Positions 48,102-60,645 of a DNA stretch of 64,000 bases are shown in pieces (position 1 is the first letter of the stretch; each line of letters starts with the position of its first letter). Source of the stretch: Linnemannia schmuckeri (Eukaryota > Mortierellomycota > Mortierellomycetes > Mortierellales > Mortierellaceae). The position numbers and the translations under genes are program-made. Location of the stretch: the NCBI GenBank assembly GCA_029449235.1, contig JANATG010000009.1:682001-746000 (forward strand). The letters are read 5' to 3'. The notes under the pieces were generated by a model, which worked only from the letters and a program-made list of their open reading frames with translations, ran no database searches and was not told where the DNA came from.

Positions 48102-51100
48102 ATGGCGTTCCGCAAACCCGCCCCCTCGTACGACCCCCGCCCTGGCAAGGAGACCTCGATCGAGTCCAAGGACATTGCGAGCAACAGCCTTGCCTTCCTC
48201 ACCCACAGCATGCCCTCCCGCCACCGCAGCGGCAGCACCACCAGCACTCGCAGCACTCGCAGTACTAATGGCGAACAGCAGCAACAACAACAGCAGCAAA
48301 AGGCTTCCTCCACGAGTGCTGCAAACAACACCCCCTTAAATCCAACCCTAGTCAACAACAGCAACAACAATACCCTCCTCCCACCTCTCCTCCCCCGCAA
48401 CAGTCCCGACAACAACAGCACTCATTCGTCGAAGCAAAGCCATCACCACCATATTAGACTCCCCTCCTTCCTCCGTCGACGAAAGTATTCTTCTGCTTCT
48501 GCCACCACCGAATCCCCTTCCGCTTCCTCTCACTCCCCTTCCTCCTCCGCCGTCCAACTCTCCCTCCAGCAACACACCATCGTCATGGTCCCCACTCACG
48601 ATATCCACATCAAATGGCCCCATCCCGTCCCCTCCGGAAACGCCTTCATCGCCGGCACCTGGTCCGTCCCCGGGCACGGGCCATGGGAGAAGCTGCCCAT
48701 GACCCGCATCGATGGCACCGACTCCTTCGAGATACACCTCGACGTCCAAGAGATTGAGGATATCTCGGACTATCTCGACGAGGATGGCTATCTCCACCAC
48801 GAGCTCCTCGACCACCACCATCCACACGACTCTCACCACCACCAAGGCTCCTCCCCTCCCCTCACCCCTACTTCTACAACAAGCTCAACGACAACCCACC
48901 TCTCTCGCCGCAAGCGCTTCTCTCGATTCTTTGGTCGTGCTCGGTCCTCTTCTTCTGCCTCTACCACCTCAACCGCAAGCACTAACAACAAAGACCCCCA
49001 CCTCGATCTCCCTTATCACCACCAGAGCAAGGATGGCACCATCTTGCCTCTTGTCCGCGAGTATCGCTATCAGTACAAGTTTGTGATCGATGACGAGTGG
49101 AAGTGCGACCACGACCAAGCCCAGGTGCAGGACTCACATGGCCACTGGAACCATGAGCTTGTTGTTGAGCTCGTCGAGCAACTTCCCGCCGGCTTAGTTG
49201 AAGGACGCAGCCGAAGCTCGAGCCTCCAATCCCAGCACGGTCCTCAAGTCTCTGAGCAGGTTCCTATCAACAAGCCTTTGCCCGTCCCACACCCTCACCC
49301 AACCATCATCACCACCTCCATATCCGACTCCACCACTGCTACTCCTACCAGTATCATTGTTTCCCTTGCGGAAGAGGACAGTGAGGAGCTTGCACAAAAG
49401 GCAAACGAGAATGTTGATGCTGTGTCAGCCCCTGTTCCTGCAAGCAGCTCGACTGCTCTTACTGCCGCTGCCCCTAGCGCTGCTGTGATTCCTCCTTCGA
49501 CGACTACAAGAAGGGGCAACAACATCAAATCCAGAGATACCTATGAGGCTGTCCTTATCTTTGATGAGACGGATGACCTGAGCGACGGCGAAGGTGGTCG
49601 TTTGAAGAGAACACAAGTCATCGAGTCAGACGATGAGGATGAGCAAGATGTGGATAACAATAACAACATCAGTATTGCCATTGACAACAACAATATCAAC
49701 AATAACAACGAGAACGCCACGGAAGAGAAGAAAAATGTATTGTTGGGTGAGGGTGAGGATGTGGTCAAGGCCGAGGTTACACCCCAACAAGACAACCATG
49801 CATCGTTATCGCCTGCTGATCAACAAGGTAAATAACATTACAGCCAAGGGAAACTGACAACAACAACGCTTTCATCTTCACACACACACTCGCTCACACA
49901 CTTGCTCATTCGCACTCGCTCACATACACATGGGCAATTAATGCTTGGTACTACTTGGCAGACTCTTTTCCCTCACCCTCATCCAATCCATATCCTCCCA
50001 ATCCGCTGTCCCTCTCTTTTTTTCTGTCCTTTCTTCCCATTTCTATCTCCCCTGTTAGTTTGTCCTTTGTCATTCTATTTCCTTGCTTCTCTCCTTACTT
50101 CTTTTCTCACTTTCCTTTCCCCTTCCCCTTTATCATTTGTTCATTTTGGGCGCAGGAAAACGCAAAAAAAAAGAAAAAAGTATGCATAATGGCATATTTC
50201 AATCCATGTCCTCACACCATCCTTCTTTTATTGCCTTCCCCTCATAGACAATTATCCTTCCGAGGATACTTCCTCTGTCGTCATCAAGGTGTCTGCTGCC
50301 AATGCTGCTGATGATGCCACTGCCACCCCTGTCTCATCGTCGATCGAGGCTGAGGTCAGCAGCGACAAGGCTACTGAGGTCGCACAACAGGCTGTGGAGG
50401 AAAAGAAAGAAGTCGAGCAAGATGTAGTTGCAGCTATCGAGGATGTCTTTGTCAACTCGTCAAGCGTTGCCGAGTCCCTCCCTCAGCTGGACGAACCCTC
50501 CATCATCATCCCTGCTGCGTCGTCTTCTATTGTCGAGGAAGAGAAGGAATCGCCCGCTGCTGCTACTATTGAAGAGGTCGCCCCTAGGCCCATTGTTGAA
50601 GAGGTCGCCGCTGTCCCCATTGTTGAGGCCAAGGTAGTTGAACCTGAGGTCGTCGAGGCTGAGAAGGTCGCCGTTGAAAAAGCCCTTGAGGTCGAAGAGA
50701 CTCCTGCTCCTTCTTCCGTTGTCTCGTCATCTCCTGCGCCAGCCTCGGTCGCCATTCCTGCCTCGCCCGTTTTTTCATTTGCCTCCGTCGCTGCCCAGTC
50801 TCATTTGCTCTCGCCCGGTGTTGAGCCCGAGACGTTTGTTCTTCAAGCTGCTGTCAACCTCGAGGAGGACAGCGGTAAGGACAATGATGAGAGCGAGGTC
50901 GAGGAGGTCGAGGGGCTCGAGACTTCTCCCTCGAGCGACGATGTCAAGCCTGCCGCTCCTGCTCCTCCTCCTACTAAGGCTGTCCTTGAGGTTGTCACCG
51001 ATGCCTCTGCCATTGCTGCCGCCACCGCTTCCGCAGCTGCTCTTGCCAATGCCACTACTACCTCGAACGATTACGCTCAAGTTCCATCGCCTCCTCTGAC

Positions 51101-51605
51101 GCCCTCCAACTTGACCAGCTCCAAGCGCGACTTACCCACTGGTCAGATCATCTCTGCCGAGTCGACCGAGACAGAGAGCGAGAAGCAGCGGCAACAGAAC
51201 GAAGAGACGCTTGAGCATTCTGTGTACATGACCCCCCGCGCCGAGACTACCTTTACTAAGCACACCACCCTCGAGGAATCATCGACCCTTGCTGCTGAAG
51301 ATGATAACGCGACGATCGATATCCTCGATGACAAAAACCTTCCCGCGTCTCTCCTGTCCAGCTCCTTATCTTCCTCATCCTTGCCAACATTGACTGAAGA
51401 CCAGAGCAGCAGCCGTCGTAGCAGCAACAGCAGCACCAGCACCAAAGCCTCCTCTTCGCACCGCGAAATTGTGGAGCATGACAAGAGTAAGAAGAGCGGG
51501 TCAGAGCAGTACCCTAACTTGCTCTGGAGCTTCTGTAAGACGACTGCTGTTGTCTCTGCTGCTGTGGTGGTCCTTGGCTTGGGCCTTGGACGTAGGAGGG
51601 ATTAA
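48102..51605 (+). CDS. CBM48 (AMPK-like glycogen-binding) protein with C-terminal membrane anchor
   Basis: Two exons, 48102..49827 and 50248..51605 (420-nt intron), give 1,027 residues. A CBM48/AMPK1-CBM fold starts at ~166 (HDIHIKWPHPVPSGNAFIAG, then W-x-x-x-PWEKLPM) and resumes at ~318 (REYRYQYKFVIDDEWKCDHD, DSHGHWNHELVVE). About 100 residues rich in His, Ser and Arg interrupt it. Yeast Crp1/Mdg1 have comparable CBM domains. The rest is low-complexity, acidic and Ala/Val/Glu-rich. The last ~25 residues are FCKTTAVVSAAVVVLGLGLG followed by RRRD, a C-terminal tail anchor. It could tether glycogen or a glycan-binding partner to a membrane. This is inferred from layout only. Confidence 0.78.
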
Positions 51606-52440
51606 GGAAGAGAAAAGGAATAGGTTTCGTTCATGTAGCCTTTTAGAAATACGCGAACAAAAAACATAACAATAGCAAACAAGCAATCATGTACATAATA
51701 TTCAATTCATAGCTGGCAATACAAAAATAACAAAACCCACATCAAACTTTTTTTCAAAAATTAGGCACTGTCCTTGTTGTTTTTCAATGCATGTCTATCA
51801 AATGGTGCAGGACCTTTTTGTACTTTTTGCGTTGTTGCTGCTCTTTAGGTTCTTTCTGCACGCGACAGTTTGGGTTTTCTGTGAATGAACTGTTGCTTGA
51901 TTTGGAACTGGTAGAAACATGTGGTTATGGGTTCTCGAGGCACTGCAGCCTGCACGCAACCAAAGCAAAGCAAGCAAAAAAAAAAAAGCATTTTACCCCC
52001 AATAGATGTCGAGACTGATGTACTGTACATCCCAATAGTAACTGAAAGTTAAAACGGGGAGTTGATCGGTTGTCATTTGCTCTAGTATTTTAAAGCATTG
52101 GAAATTGTGCAGAAATCAAGGCAGGAAAAAAAAAAAAAAAAAAAAAAAAAAAAGATATTATCAGGGTGGAGGACAAGCGCAATAAACTGTAAGGTACAAC
52201 GACGCTTGTCAGTGGTAATTTAGGCGAGAGGTAATGACAAGGTAGGCAGGATGAAATAAAAAAAACCAGAAACAAACAAAAAAAACACCGTCGCACGCAG
52301 TTGAAGATCGGCAAACGAGAGGATACAACAATCTGGGTGTAGGAAAAAAAAAATTAGGCGCAAAGACCGTGTTGCTGTCTTCAGTGCCGAAACCAACAAA
52401 AAAAAAAAAACATAGCACCATGTCGCTAAATCCAAAAGGT
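51606..52440. other. 3' flank of the CBM48 gene
   Basis: AT-rich, with a 29-A run (52125-52153) and shorter A runs. No gene is seen before the tRNA-Val. Confidence 0.5.
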
Positions 52441-52513
52441 GTTTGTACTCGGACTTGAACCGAGGACCGTCTGTGTGTTAGACAGACGTGATAACCAACT
52501 ACACCATACAAAC
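52441..52513 (-). tRNA. tRNA-Val (AAC)
   Basis: The reverse complement folds as a 73-nt cloverleaf. Acceptor GTTTGTA pairs with TACAAAC, the anticodon stem TCTGT/ACAGA closes loop CTAACAC with anticodon AAC, and the T arm contains GTTCAAGTC. There is no intron. TTTT follows the 3' end, a Pol III terminator. Confidence 0.93.
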
Positions 52514-52653
52514 TTAAGAACTACTTGATGACTAGTAATTTTATTAACATATTTAAAGCTTATTCATTAAGTGTCACGTGCATATTCTGAGCACAATAGT
52601 TGTTAGCTAAAAATGTTTAAGATTTTAACTTTTATCAGCCGCTAAGTATCTAT

Positions 52654-52660
52654 GCGACCT

Positions 52661-52701
<41 letters not shown>

Positions 52702-52726
52702 GTGTGTTCAATCCACACAGGTCGCA
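52654..52726 (+). tRNA. tRNA-Phe (GAA)
   Basis: A 73-nt cloverleaf with acceptor GCGACCT/AGGTCGC, a D arm GCTCAGTTGGGAGAGC, anticodon GAA in loop CTGAAGA, and T arm GTGTGTTCAATCCACAC. A T run follows at once. It has no intron and is divergent from tRNA-Val, 140 bp away. Confidence 0.95.
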
Positions 52727-52950
52727 TTTTTTGCCTTTTTTTCTACACGTTTTTTGTCAGCTAAAGAAGGCCATGGATCTTTGGCTAAAAAAAGTTGACG
52801 TCACACAGTTTTCGACTCCAGGTCACACCACATCCCTGAAGGGGTCAAGCAGATTTGATATCTTTCGTTCTTGCTTGACAAGGATTTTTTTTTTCTTCTT
52901 TTCTTCTTCAAACACATCAACAATCCACTCGACAATCCAACAATCAAGCC

Positions 52951-54952
52951 ATGGCTCTTAAGCGCATTAACAAGGTAAGCCCATCATCTTTACCCTTCCT
53001 GTCCACTCACTCTCCCTCTCTCACACACAGACACACATAAGCACTGGCTCTCCTTGTCATTGTCCTTTTCATTCCTTCGACAAGCCTTTTTTCTTTTCAC
53101 GAACGACTCTTTTGACGGGAGGCGGAGGTCTATAAGCTTGTTTTCTGGCAAGCTGCCGCAGACTCACTTGGCCTTGGTCTCTTTTGTTCTGTACTAGCTC
53201 ACCGTACTACTTCCTCTTCCGCCCTTTTCTTCCTCGTTGTTCTTCACGACAACCTCGCTCTTCTTTTTGCTCACTGCCTGCATACCACCCTTGGTAGTCA
53301 TTTGGTTGATGAGTTTTTTATTTTTTCTTGTTTGACCAGAGAAACGGACTTTCCTCATTCGCTTTTCACATACACATACATATACACACACAAACACACT
53401 GTGCCCCCCTTTCGCTTTCGTCGGTCTTCCTTTTTGCTCTTGTGAGCGATATTTTTTGTATTCGTACAGCCCATCACACATGTTCCCCTTCCTTTTTGCC
53501 CTTTTTTTTATTACCCCTCCCTTTTTTTTCGTTCCCTTTTGTTCCGCGATACTCATTTTTTTTCATTTCTGTGGCTTGACCAACAGATGGCCGAGGATCA
53601 AATGCCTCTGCGCTTTTTTTAGTTTTATATCATGTCTCTGTGTGTCTGGGCAAGAGGGTGATAGCCGCAGCATAGCTTCCTATTCGTTCCACGGACTTGC
53701 TTGGGATGACAAAGATGAACTTTTCTTCAGTTGACTAATAAATGCATTCCATCTACTTTCACCTTTTTTCTGATGTGTAGGAATTAGCTGATCTCGGAAG
53801 AGATCCCCCCTCGTCCTGCTCTGCCGGACCTATCGGCGACGAGATTTTCCACTGGCAGGCGACCATCATGGGACCCGTAAGTGACTCCTAATCAAATTTT
53901 GATTGATAACATTTTATATTTATGTGCGCAAAGACGACATAGAGGAACAATTGCAGCAGCACGGTCTATTTTTTTGGACTTTTTTAATGCTACTTCTGCG
54001 CCTTACAGCAATACTCGTCTTGCTCCCTCCTCGTCTCTTCAACCCCCTTGTACAAGGGGTGTAAATGAAGCAGGACAAGAGGGGAGCGAGAGGGAAGGAG
54101 ACGAAAAAAAACAGGAAATCGGGGCTGGGTCCAAAATGCAAATGCACCTTTCGCAGAAACATCATCGTGAACTTTTCACTTTGGAACATGCCTTTTCGCC
54201 CTTTTCTGGACTGATGTATTGATATGCTATGCTAAGCTAAGCTAAGCTATTTTTCACCGTCAATGGGTTCTTTGTATTAACAATGTGTCTTCTCTCCTTT
54301 TTTATTCTCACTGCTAGTCCGATTCACCATACGCTGGAGGAGTCTTCTTCTTGGCCATTCACTTCCCAACGGACTACCCCTTCAAGCCCCCAAAGGTATG
54401 TGTCTCCTGCTCATACCGTTCCATATCCGGCAATCTGAATGATACAAGACACACCATTCAACCCATCAAAGGAAATCGACCGACTCTTGCCCCTACCCCA
54501 CTTCTGCGCCTCCACCAAAGAAACCCTTACCGCTGATTACTAATGTACTTCTTGTTTTTACCTCTGTCACTCCTATAGGTCAACTTCACAACCAGAATCT
54601 ACCACCCCAACATTAACAGCAATGGCAGCATTTGCTTGGATATCTTGAGGGATCAGTGGTCTCCAGCTCTCACAATCTCCAAGGTTCTCTTGTCGATCTG
54701 CTCCATGCTGACTGACCCCAACCCTGACGATCCTCTTGTTCCCGAGATCGCACACACCTACAAGACCGACCGCAGCCGTTACGAGACTAACGCTCGGGAG
54801 TGGACCCGAAAGTATGCCAGTAAGTATTTCCTCCTCTTCTTTTAATGATTACTGTGGGTACCTTATTGAAAGCTGATTGATGATGAGATCGGTCAAATGA
54901 ACTTGTTCTATCGCTAACCAATATCTCTTTTTCTTTTCTCCTCTTAGTGTAA
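52951..54952 (+). CDS. UBC4: Ubiquitin-conjugating enzyme E2, UBC4/5 (UBE2D) type
   Basis: Five exons, 52951..52974, 53781..53876, 54318..54395, 54579..54819, 54948..54952, give exactly 147 residues, the standard UBC4/5 length. It starts MALKRINKELADLGRDPP. HPNINSNGSICLDILRDQWS carries the catalytic Cys and the HPN motif. It ends KYAM, where the last exon supplies only two bases of Met and the stop. The enzyme passes ubiquitin from E1 to many E3 ligases in turnover of short-lived and abnormal proteins. The first intron is 806 nt and the third 183 nt. Intron 2 (441 nt) contains a small (CTAAG)n repeat at ~54230-54250. Confidence 0.95.
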
Positions 54953-55022
54953 ATTTGATCATGGCGACTTCGGTATCCCCAGGAAATACAAAAGATGGTG
55001 GCTACAAAAGAAATCTACGGAT

Positions 55023-55028
55023 AATAAA
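55023..55028 (+). terminator. Polyadenylation signal, UBC4
   Basis: AATAAA lies 71 bp after the stop codon in a short convergent intergenic region. Confidence 0.45.
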
Positions 55029-55395
55029 GCAAAGTGAACTTTCTATGTGTATCCGCTTTCCTTTTTGTTTTGACACGCCGTCCAGTGATGCGTCCTTTTG
55101 TTTGATAATGTGGTGCAATGATGCGAAAGTTGTGGATTTGGGGACAGGAAGTGACAGCAGGGGTGTTTATTATGTTTACTTGTTTGTGTATTTGTCCAGC
55201 TGGTGAGTATAGGTTGGGGGTCATTAATGGAAGGTGTGATAATGAAATAAAAAAGAGGGAACTTTTATGGCTGCATCGATACCAGATCGATGGTTGGTGG
55301 TTTGCACAAAGTAGCGGCAACTCCTAGCTTGCAAAAAACAAAAAAATTCTTGTGTTCGTGCATTCACTCCGAAAAGAACGTTCATGCACCTTTGC
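55029..55395. other. Convergent 3' flanks
   Basis: Downstream of UBC4 and of the minus-strand kinase. No gene is seen. Confidence 0.5.
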
Positions 55396-58300
55396 CTAGC
55401 ATTTGGCGGCGGTCTCGAAACGAAAGAATTGACGGAGTTTTGTCAAAGTCTTTCTCTTCTTCTTGGACGAAGAATCGAAATCATTAAGTGCGTCGTTGGA
55501 GGGACACATTGTAATGGTGACGGCCTCACCAGAGGCAGGAGAAACACCGTTGGAGGTGTGGACCGAGTGCGAGCGGTTGTGTTGCTTGTAAGGGTGGTGC
55601 ATCATCATCTTATCGTCCGTATTGCCTGAAGACACGTTCATGGTGTTGGAGCGCTTCTGATAAGAGGATGGGTGGACCAGACCGATTGCAGCGGCGTTGG
55701 CGGCGGCCAGGGTGAGGGCTTCGTCACGGGATATGGGACCAATGGGAGTGCTGGGAGAGATGGTGGCCATGGTTTCGGTCGGAGAGCTGGCCATGGAGGG
55801 AGAGACGTCGCTCATTTGTTCGTCGTGGTCGTATAGGTCTGGGACGGGGCTTATTGGCGAGGGGGAGGGTGAAATGTCCATTTGATGGTGACTGTGGTAA
55901 GGGTGTTGCTGTTGGTACTGGTGGTGTTGGTGAGATTGTTGTTGATTGTTGTTGTAGGGGTGATGGTCATTGTTGATAGCGGTAGGGTGGAAGGAGTGGA
56001 GGTTAGTGTTGACAGTGGGCGGTTGCGGCTGTGGAGACGCTAAGATAGTAGGAACAACGTTCACGGTCTTGCTGATATCTTCGTTGGGGTGGAAGGTGGG
56101 CAGACCAGTCGACTTTGCCTTAGGCTGTTCCTGCTGTGGAGCAATGGTGCGAGTGGTAGAGGTGGAGGGGGGACGGACGGTAGCAGGGGCAGTGGAGAGG
56201 GCTGGGAGGGTGGCGGAGATAGTGTCCTTGCCGTCGACGCGCATCCAGCGGGATCGTAGGACGTCTGTCAATGTTGCACGGCGCTTGGGGTCGACCGTCA
56301 ACATGCGATGAATCAACGAGCACACATCTAAAAAACAAAAACAAAGAAATAATTTCAGCGACGCTGCGGTGCATTCAACTGATAGCGTGTAAATAGCAGA
56401 AAAAGAAAAAACGAAGAGAAAAAGAAAACATGCCATACCGATGGAACCTTCACGAGGCTTTTGATAGTTTCCTCGCTTGATCTGGGCAAAAAGGGCAGGA
56501 AGATCGCTGGCATCGAAGGGCAAGCGTCCGCAGACAAGGACATAGAGGATGACGCCCAACGACCAAACATCGGTCTCGGGTCCAATGTAGGGGGTACCAC
56601 TGACCATCTCTGGAGCAGCGTAGAAGGGGGAGCCACAGTAGGTGGTCAGATGGCGATCCTTGTGCCAGTTGTTTCCGAACCCAAAATCGGCCACTCGGAC
56701 GTTACGCTTGCTGTCGAGCAGGATGTTTTCTGGCTTCAAGTCTCTGTGCACCACATTGTTCTAAAAATCAACCAAAGAAGAAAAGGAGAAATAGTTAGGA
56801 CCAGAATAGAAAGTTTACAAGCAACGCGAACGTCATAGCAATTATATTTACCTCGTGGCAGTAGTGGATGGCAAGAACGATCTGCTGGAAGATACGACGG
56901 GCCTCCTTCTCGTCCAAGGACCCCTTGTTGGAGATGTAATCAAACAGTTCGCCTCCAGTCAGGTTCTCCATGACGATCAGGATCCGGTAGTCATCCTCCA
57001 TTACCGTCTTGACATCAACAATGTTGGGGTGGCGCAGAGTCGCCATCAAACGAGCCTCACGCGTCGCGTGGAGACGCTGCTGCTCGCTCTTAAACTGCGC
57101 CTTTTCCAAGATCTTCACTGCAACCTGGAGGGAATAGCGATATGAAAATAAAAACAGGCGGTATTTTGGTTTAGTCTTTTTGCGTCAGTGCGAAAGAGAA
57201 AAAAAAAAGGAAAGGGGAAGAAGGAAGGGGTTGAGCAATTGTGTTTACCTGCTCGCCAGTGATGTCGTTCTCTGCCAGGAGGACCTTTCCAAAGTTGCCC
57301 TGACCGATAGTACCAATGTATGTGTAACCTTGGATCTCACCATACTTGCGTCTGTACGACTCCTGTGATGAGCGGAAAGGAATGATAGCGTGTCAGTTCA
57401 TTATCGTAGGCTAAATGTGGCGCGGCTCGCAGATCTATTGGAAGGGGAGGATGACATGCCTTGGTGCTGCTAACGTTGCTGCTTCGCGACTGGCGACCGG
57501 ATGCAGGTGACTGTTGCTTCTGCTGCTGCTGCTGCTGATGGTGCTGTTGGGCGGAGGCGACGTTATTGTCAATAGGGCTGGAGGGTGACGTCGGAATAGG
57601 TGCCTTCTGATTATGAAACTCATTTGTTGGTGCAGATTGAAATCCACGATCCTGGTCAATTGGAGTAGGAACTACCGCTGTAGTGACCACTGTGGGGCCT
57701 GCAGCTGCAACACCAGTAGCAGACGCAGCCGAGCTCGGATAATGTTTGGATGAATAAGACTGTTGCTGAGGTTGACGGTATTGGTGGTGGTTATTATTGC
57801 TGCTTTCGTTTGTAGTGTTCGCGGAATGGTTGTAATGGTTGTAATGGTTGCTTTGACCGCCGCCGTGAGTAGAATGGGCAGGAGATTCTACGGTTGATTC
57901 CGCCTTGGAGCGCCGGCGCTCGATAGATGCTGCTGCCACTGACGGCATCTGAACCGACTTTAAAGGTGCTGCCTCCTTCTTTTTGTTTTGTCAAGTAACA
58001 TTAGAGATATGAAAAAGGAAGGAAGAGAAGAAGGGGCGATTAGTTTTACATAAGTCACAACCGCACTGGGATCTCAGCATTTCATATAACAACAGCAACA
58101 ACAACAGCAACAACAACAGCAAAACTGAACCTTCGAGAACCCCTTTTTCTATTGCCAACTAATATATATTGCTTGATTGCTGATTTTCTTGTTCGCTTTT
58201 TTTTCCTTACTCACCTCTGATTGATATATCTTGGAGGATTCTCTAACGCTCTGGGCGCGGTTGGCCAGATGGCGATCGACTCGCGAGGTGCCATATGTCT

Positions 58301-58634
58301 TGTCAATGTCAGCGGATTTTCTCCTGTGCACATTCTTTTTTTTTTGTTGTGACATGAGAGAAATGGAGACATCAAGAGATATGTTTAGAGTGATGATCAT
58401 GGTATACTGGTATGACGAGGAAATAAGGGGTGAATGATTTGAGAGAAAGGCAATAGCGAAAAATAATAAGAAAAAAGGAAGCGAAAGTGCGTTGTGCGAG
58501 GTGAAGAAGTATGAACGCACCTGGTGAGGTTCGCTGATTCTCATGCCCTTCATAGCCTCTTGGGCAGAGATCCTTTCGGCGGCAAAGGCATCCTGTCGAG
58601 TGTTATGGGATGGGGTTGGCGCAGCGGTGTTCAT
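55396..58634 (-). CDS. SNF1/AMPK-related (CAMK-group) protein kinase
   Basis: Seven exons, complement(55396..56327, 56439..56760, 56852..57124, 57249..57362, 57460..57978, 58215..58334, 58521..58634), give 797 residues. The kinase domain starts at ~270 (IGTIGQGNFGKVLLA); VAVK gives Lys293, HRDLKPENI is at 385-393 and DFGFG at 405-409. The activation loop LTTYCGSPFYAAPEM has the LKB1-type Thr (T420). It resembles SNF1, MARK, BRSK and NUAK kinases; the subfamily is not resolved. The N-terminus is disordered and the C-terminal tail is Asn/Gln/His/Ser-rich, ending in a basic KKKRKTLTKLRQF. The intron before exon 4 uses a GC donor (AAG|GCATGT). Exon 2's acceptor follows an A run, so exons 1-3 are less certain. 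Confidence 0.83.
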
Positions 58635-60645
58635 AATGGTTAAAAGAAGAGATATAGAGAGAGATGAGGTATTGTCGTTGGTGAATGGGTTGTAAAGAGA
58701 GTGCTTCAGCTAGGGTTTAGGAGAAGTGGTATTAGGGAAAGTGATATTTGGGGTGGGACAACGACCACTGTGATTTTTCTATTGGCTGGTGATCGACGCG
58801 TCTTGTTTCAGGGGGGCTGAGTGGGATAGTAGGCAAGTGAATTAGGGTGTTACTGCGTGGAAGAGTAGATGCATCAAGAGGGGAGAGAAAGTTTTCTTTC
58901 TTTCTTTCTCAGGGGAACACGAAAAGGAGAGATGAAGAGGGAAAGGAAGAGAGAAGAGGAAGGGAGGAGAAAGAGAGAAAGAGAGGGAGGAAACGGGGTT
59001 GTAAGAATAAGAGGAAGGCGAGCGAAGGTGAGAAAGAGAAAAGGAAGAGAAAGGCTGGTCGAGTCAAAACGGTCAAGTAATAAAAGTAATCCACTGACTT
59101 ATAAGACGAAAAGAGAATAGAACAACGAGAGAAGGAGAAAGAAAAGAGAGGGGGAGGGAGAAGAAGAGAGGTGCATGAGCGTGTCTTGCTTTATGCATTC
59201 AACTCTTTCTCCCTCCGGTCAAAGTTGCAAGATCGCGCACCATCACCTTGGAGGAGTAGAGTACTACCAGGAAATTTAATTTTACCACGAGTGGGGCACG
59301 GTCATGTCAATGGACTGGTAAGTGGAAGCAACAGACGAAAAAAAAAAGTGACACAGACATTGCACACATGCATAGAGCAGCACACACAGAGAAGGGGCAC
59401 AAAACAACCTTGGACAATTGAATTTGTTTGAGAGTAGGAAAAAAAAAATGTGAAATGTCGAGTAGTTGGAATCGTAACATCTTGCTTCCGATCATCGTCA
59501 TGGCCTGGTTGAATGACTTTGACGAAGGAGTGCGAAACAAGTGTATATAGTCACCTTTATGGTGTGTATGTGTTATGGGATTTCTGTTGTCCGTGTGCGT
59601 GGTCTGGGTAGATTGGAATTGCTATCTCCCTACATCATCAATCATTTGCTTCTAACAGTAGAAGCTATGGCTTTTCCTATACTTCCGAGCAAATGCATTC
59701 CCATGTCGGGTCGGGCACATAAATGCCAGTTGGCCTCGACTTTGGTCCCAACAGCAACGATAAATAACAAACAGAGAGAGGGACCGAAGGAGAGAGACCA
59801 TGGAGGGTATCCATACAAGCTGAACGAGGATTAGACCAACGATCCGGATCGGAACATGGATCTGATTAGCTGGTCCATCTGTCTCTCTCTTTCTCTGTGA
59901 AAGTCGCTAAATATCTCCATCACTACATATTTGTTCAACGAAAATGACTCCGTCAATTATGTTGCGTTATGTATCTTCACTAATTCATGCCCTGAAAAAA
60001 AATAACGGTCTAAAAAGTGAGGAGAGTGGAATCAACTTTATCGTTTTTGCTGAAGCACGCATGTTCGCGATCGACCTGGAGCGAAATGAGGACTATCACA
60101 GTAAGGCCTCTCAAATTCTTTCTTAGCCCTTGTTGCAACAAAGCTGTGAGAACGAAGGAAAGTGCATACAATACGGGTCCAATTGATCAGCTATGACCGA
60201 TACTATGACGGGATATGGGAGGTTAGCTAAACTAGTCACTCACTCTTCAACGAAGCGTGAAGCTTGATGGACTTGCTACTATTGTCTCGCCCTTAGTCAG
60301 TATGTTGTTAACTGTTACCGAACCCAAGGTGTGTAAACTATGGGTAGCTTGGTGATTGACCTGTCGCGTTTCGCGTCCAATTTTTTTGGTCGTGGTGCTG
60401 ACGTCACGTTTTTTTTTATTTGACTGCCTGGCCAAATTACGCGTTGAGGAGGGGACACGACGCCTAAGAGGGTTGACACACACCCTTTGGACCAAAGCAA
60501 CGCTTCTTTTCTTTTTTTCACTTTTTACTTTCCAACAAACCACAGACATCAGACCATTCGCCAAATCCTCTTTAACTCTCAACAACTACCGACTCAAACT
60601 TACACCAGGCTCAATAACCAACACCAAAAGCACATATTCACCACT
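58635..60645. other. Divergent intergenic region with a GA tract
   Basis: A homopurine tract of ~270 bp (58905-59170) is the pyrimidine-rich leader of the kinase gene on the opposite strand. A 61-codon frame (59944-60126) has no recognised family. CT-rich DNA precedes the RPN12 start. Confidence 0.5.

Noticed and set aside
59944..60126. 61-codon frame between the kinase and RPN12
   Set aside because: No family, no splice partners, and length expected by chance.
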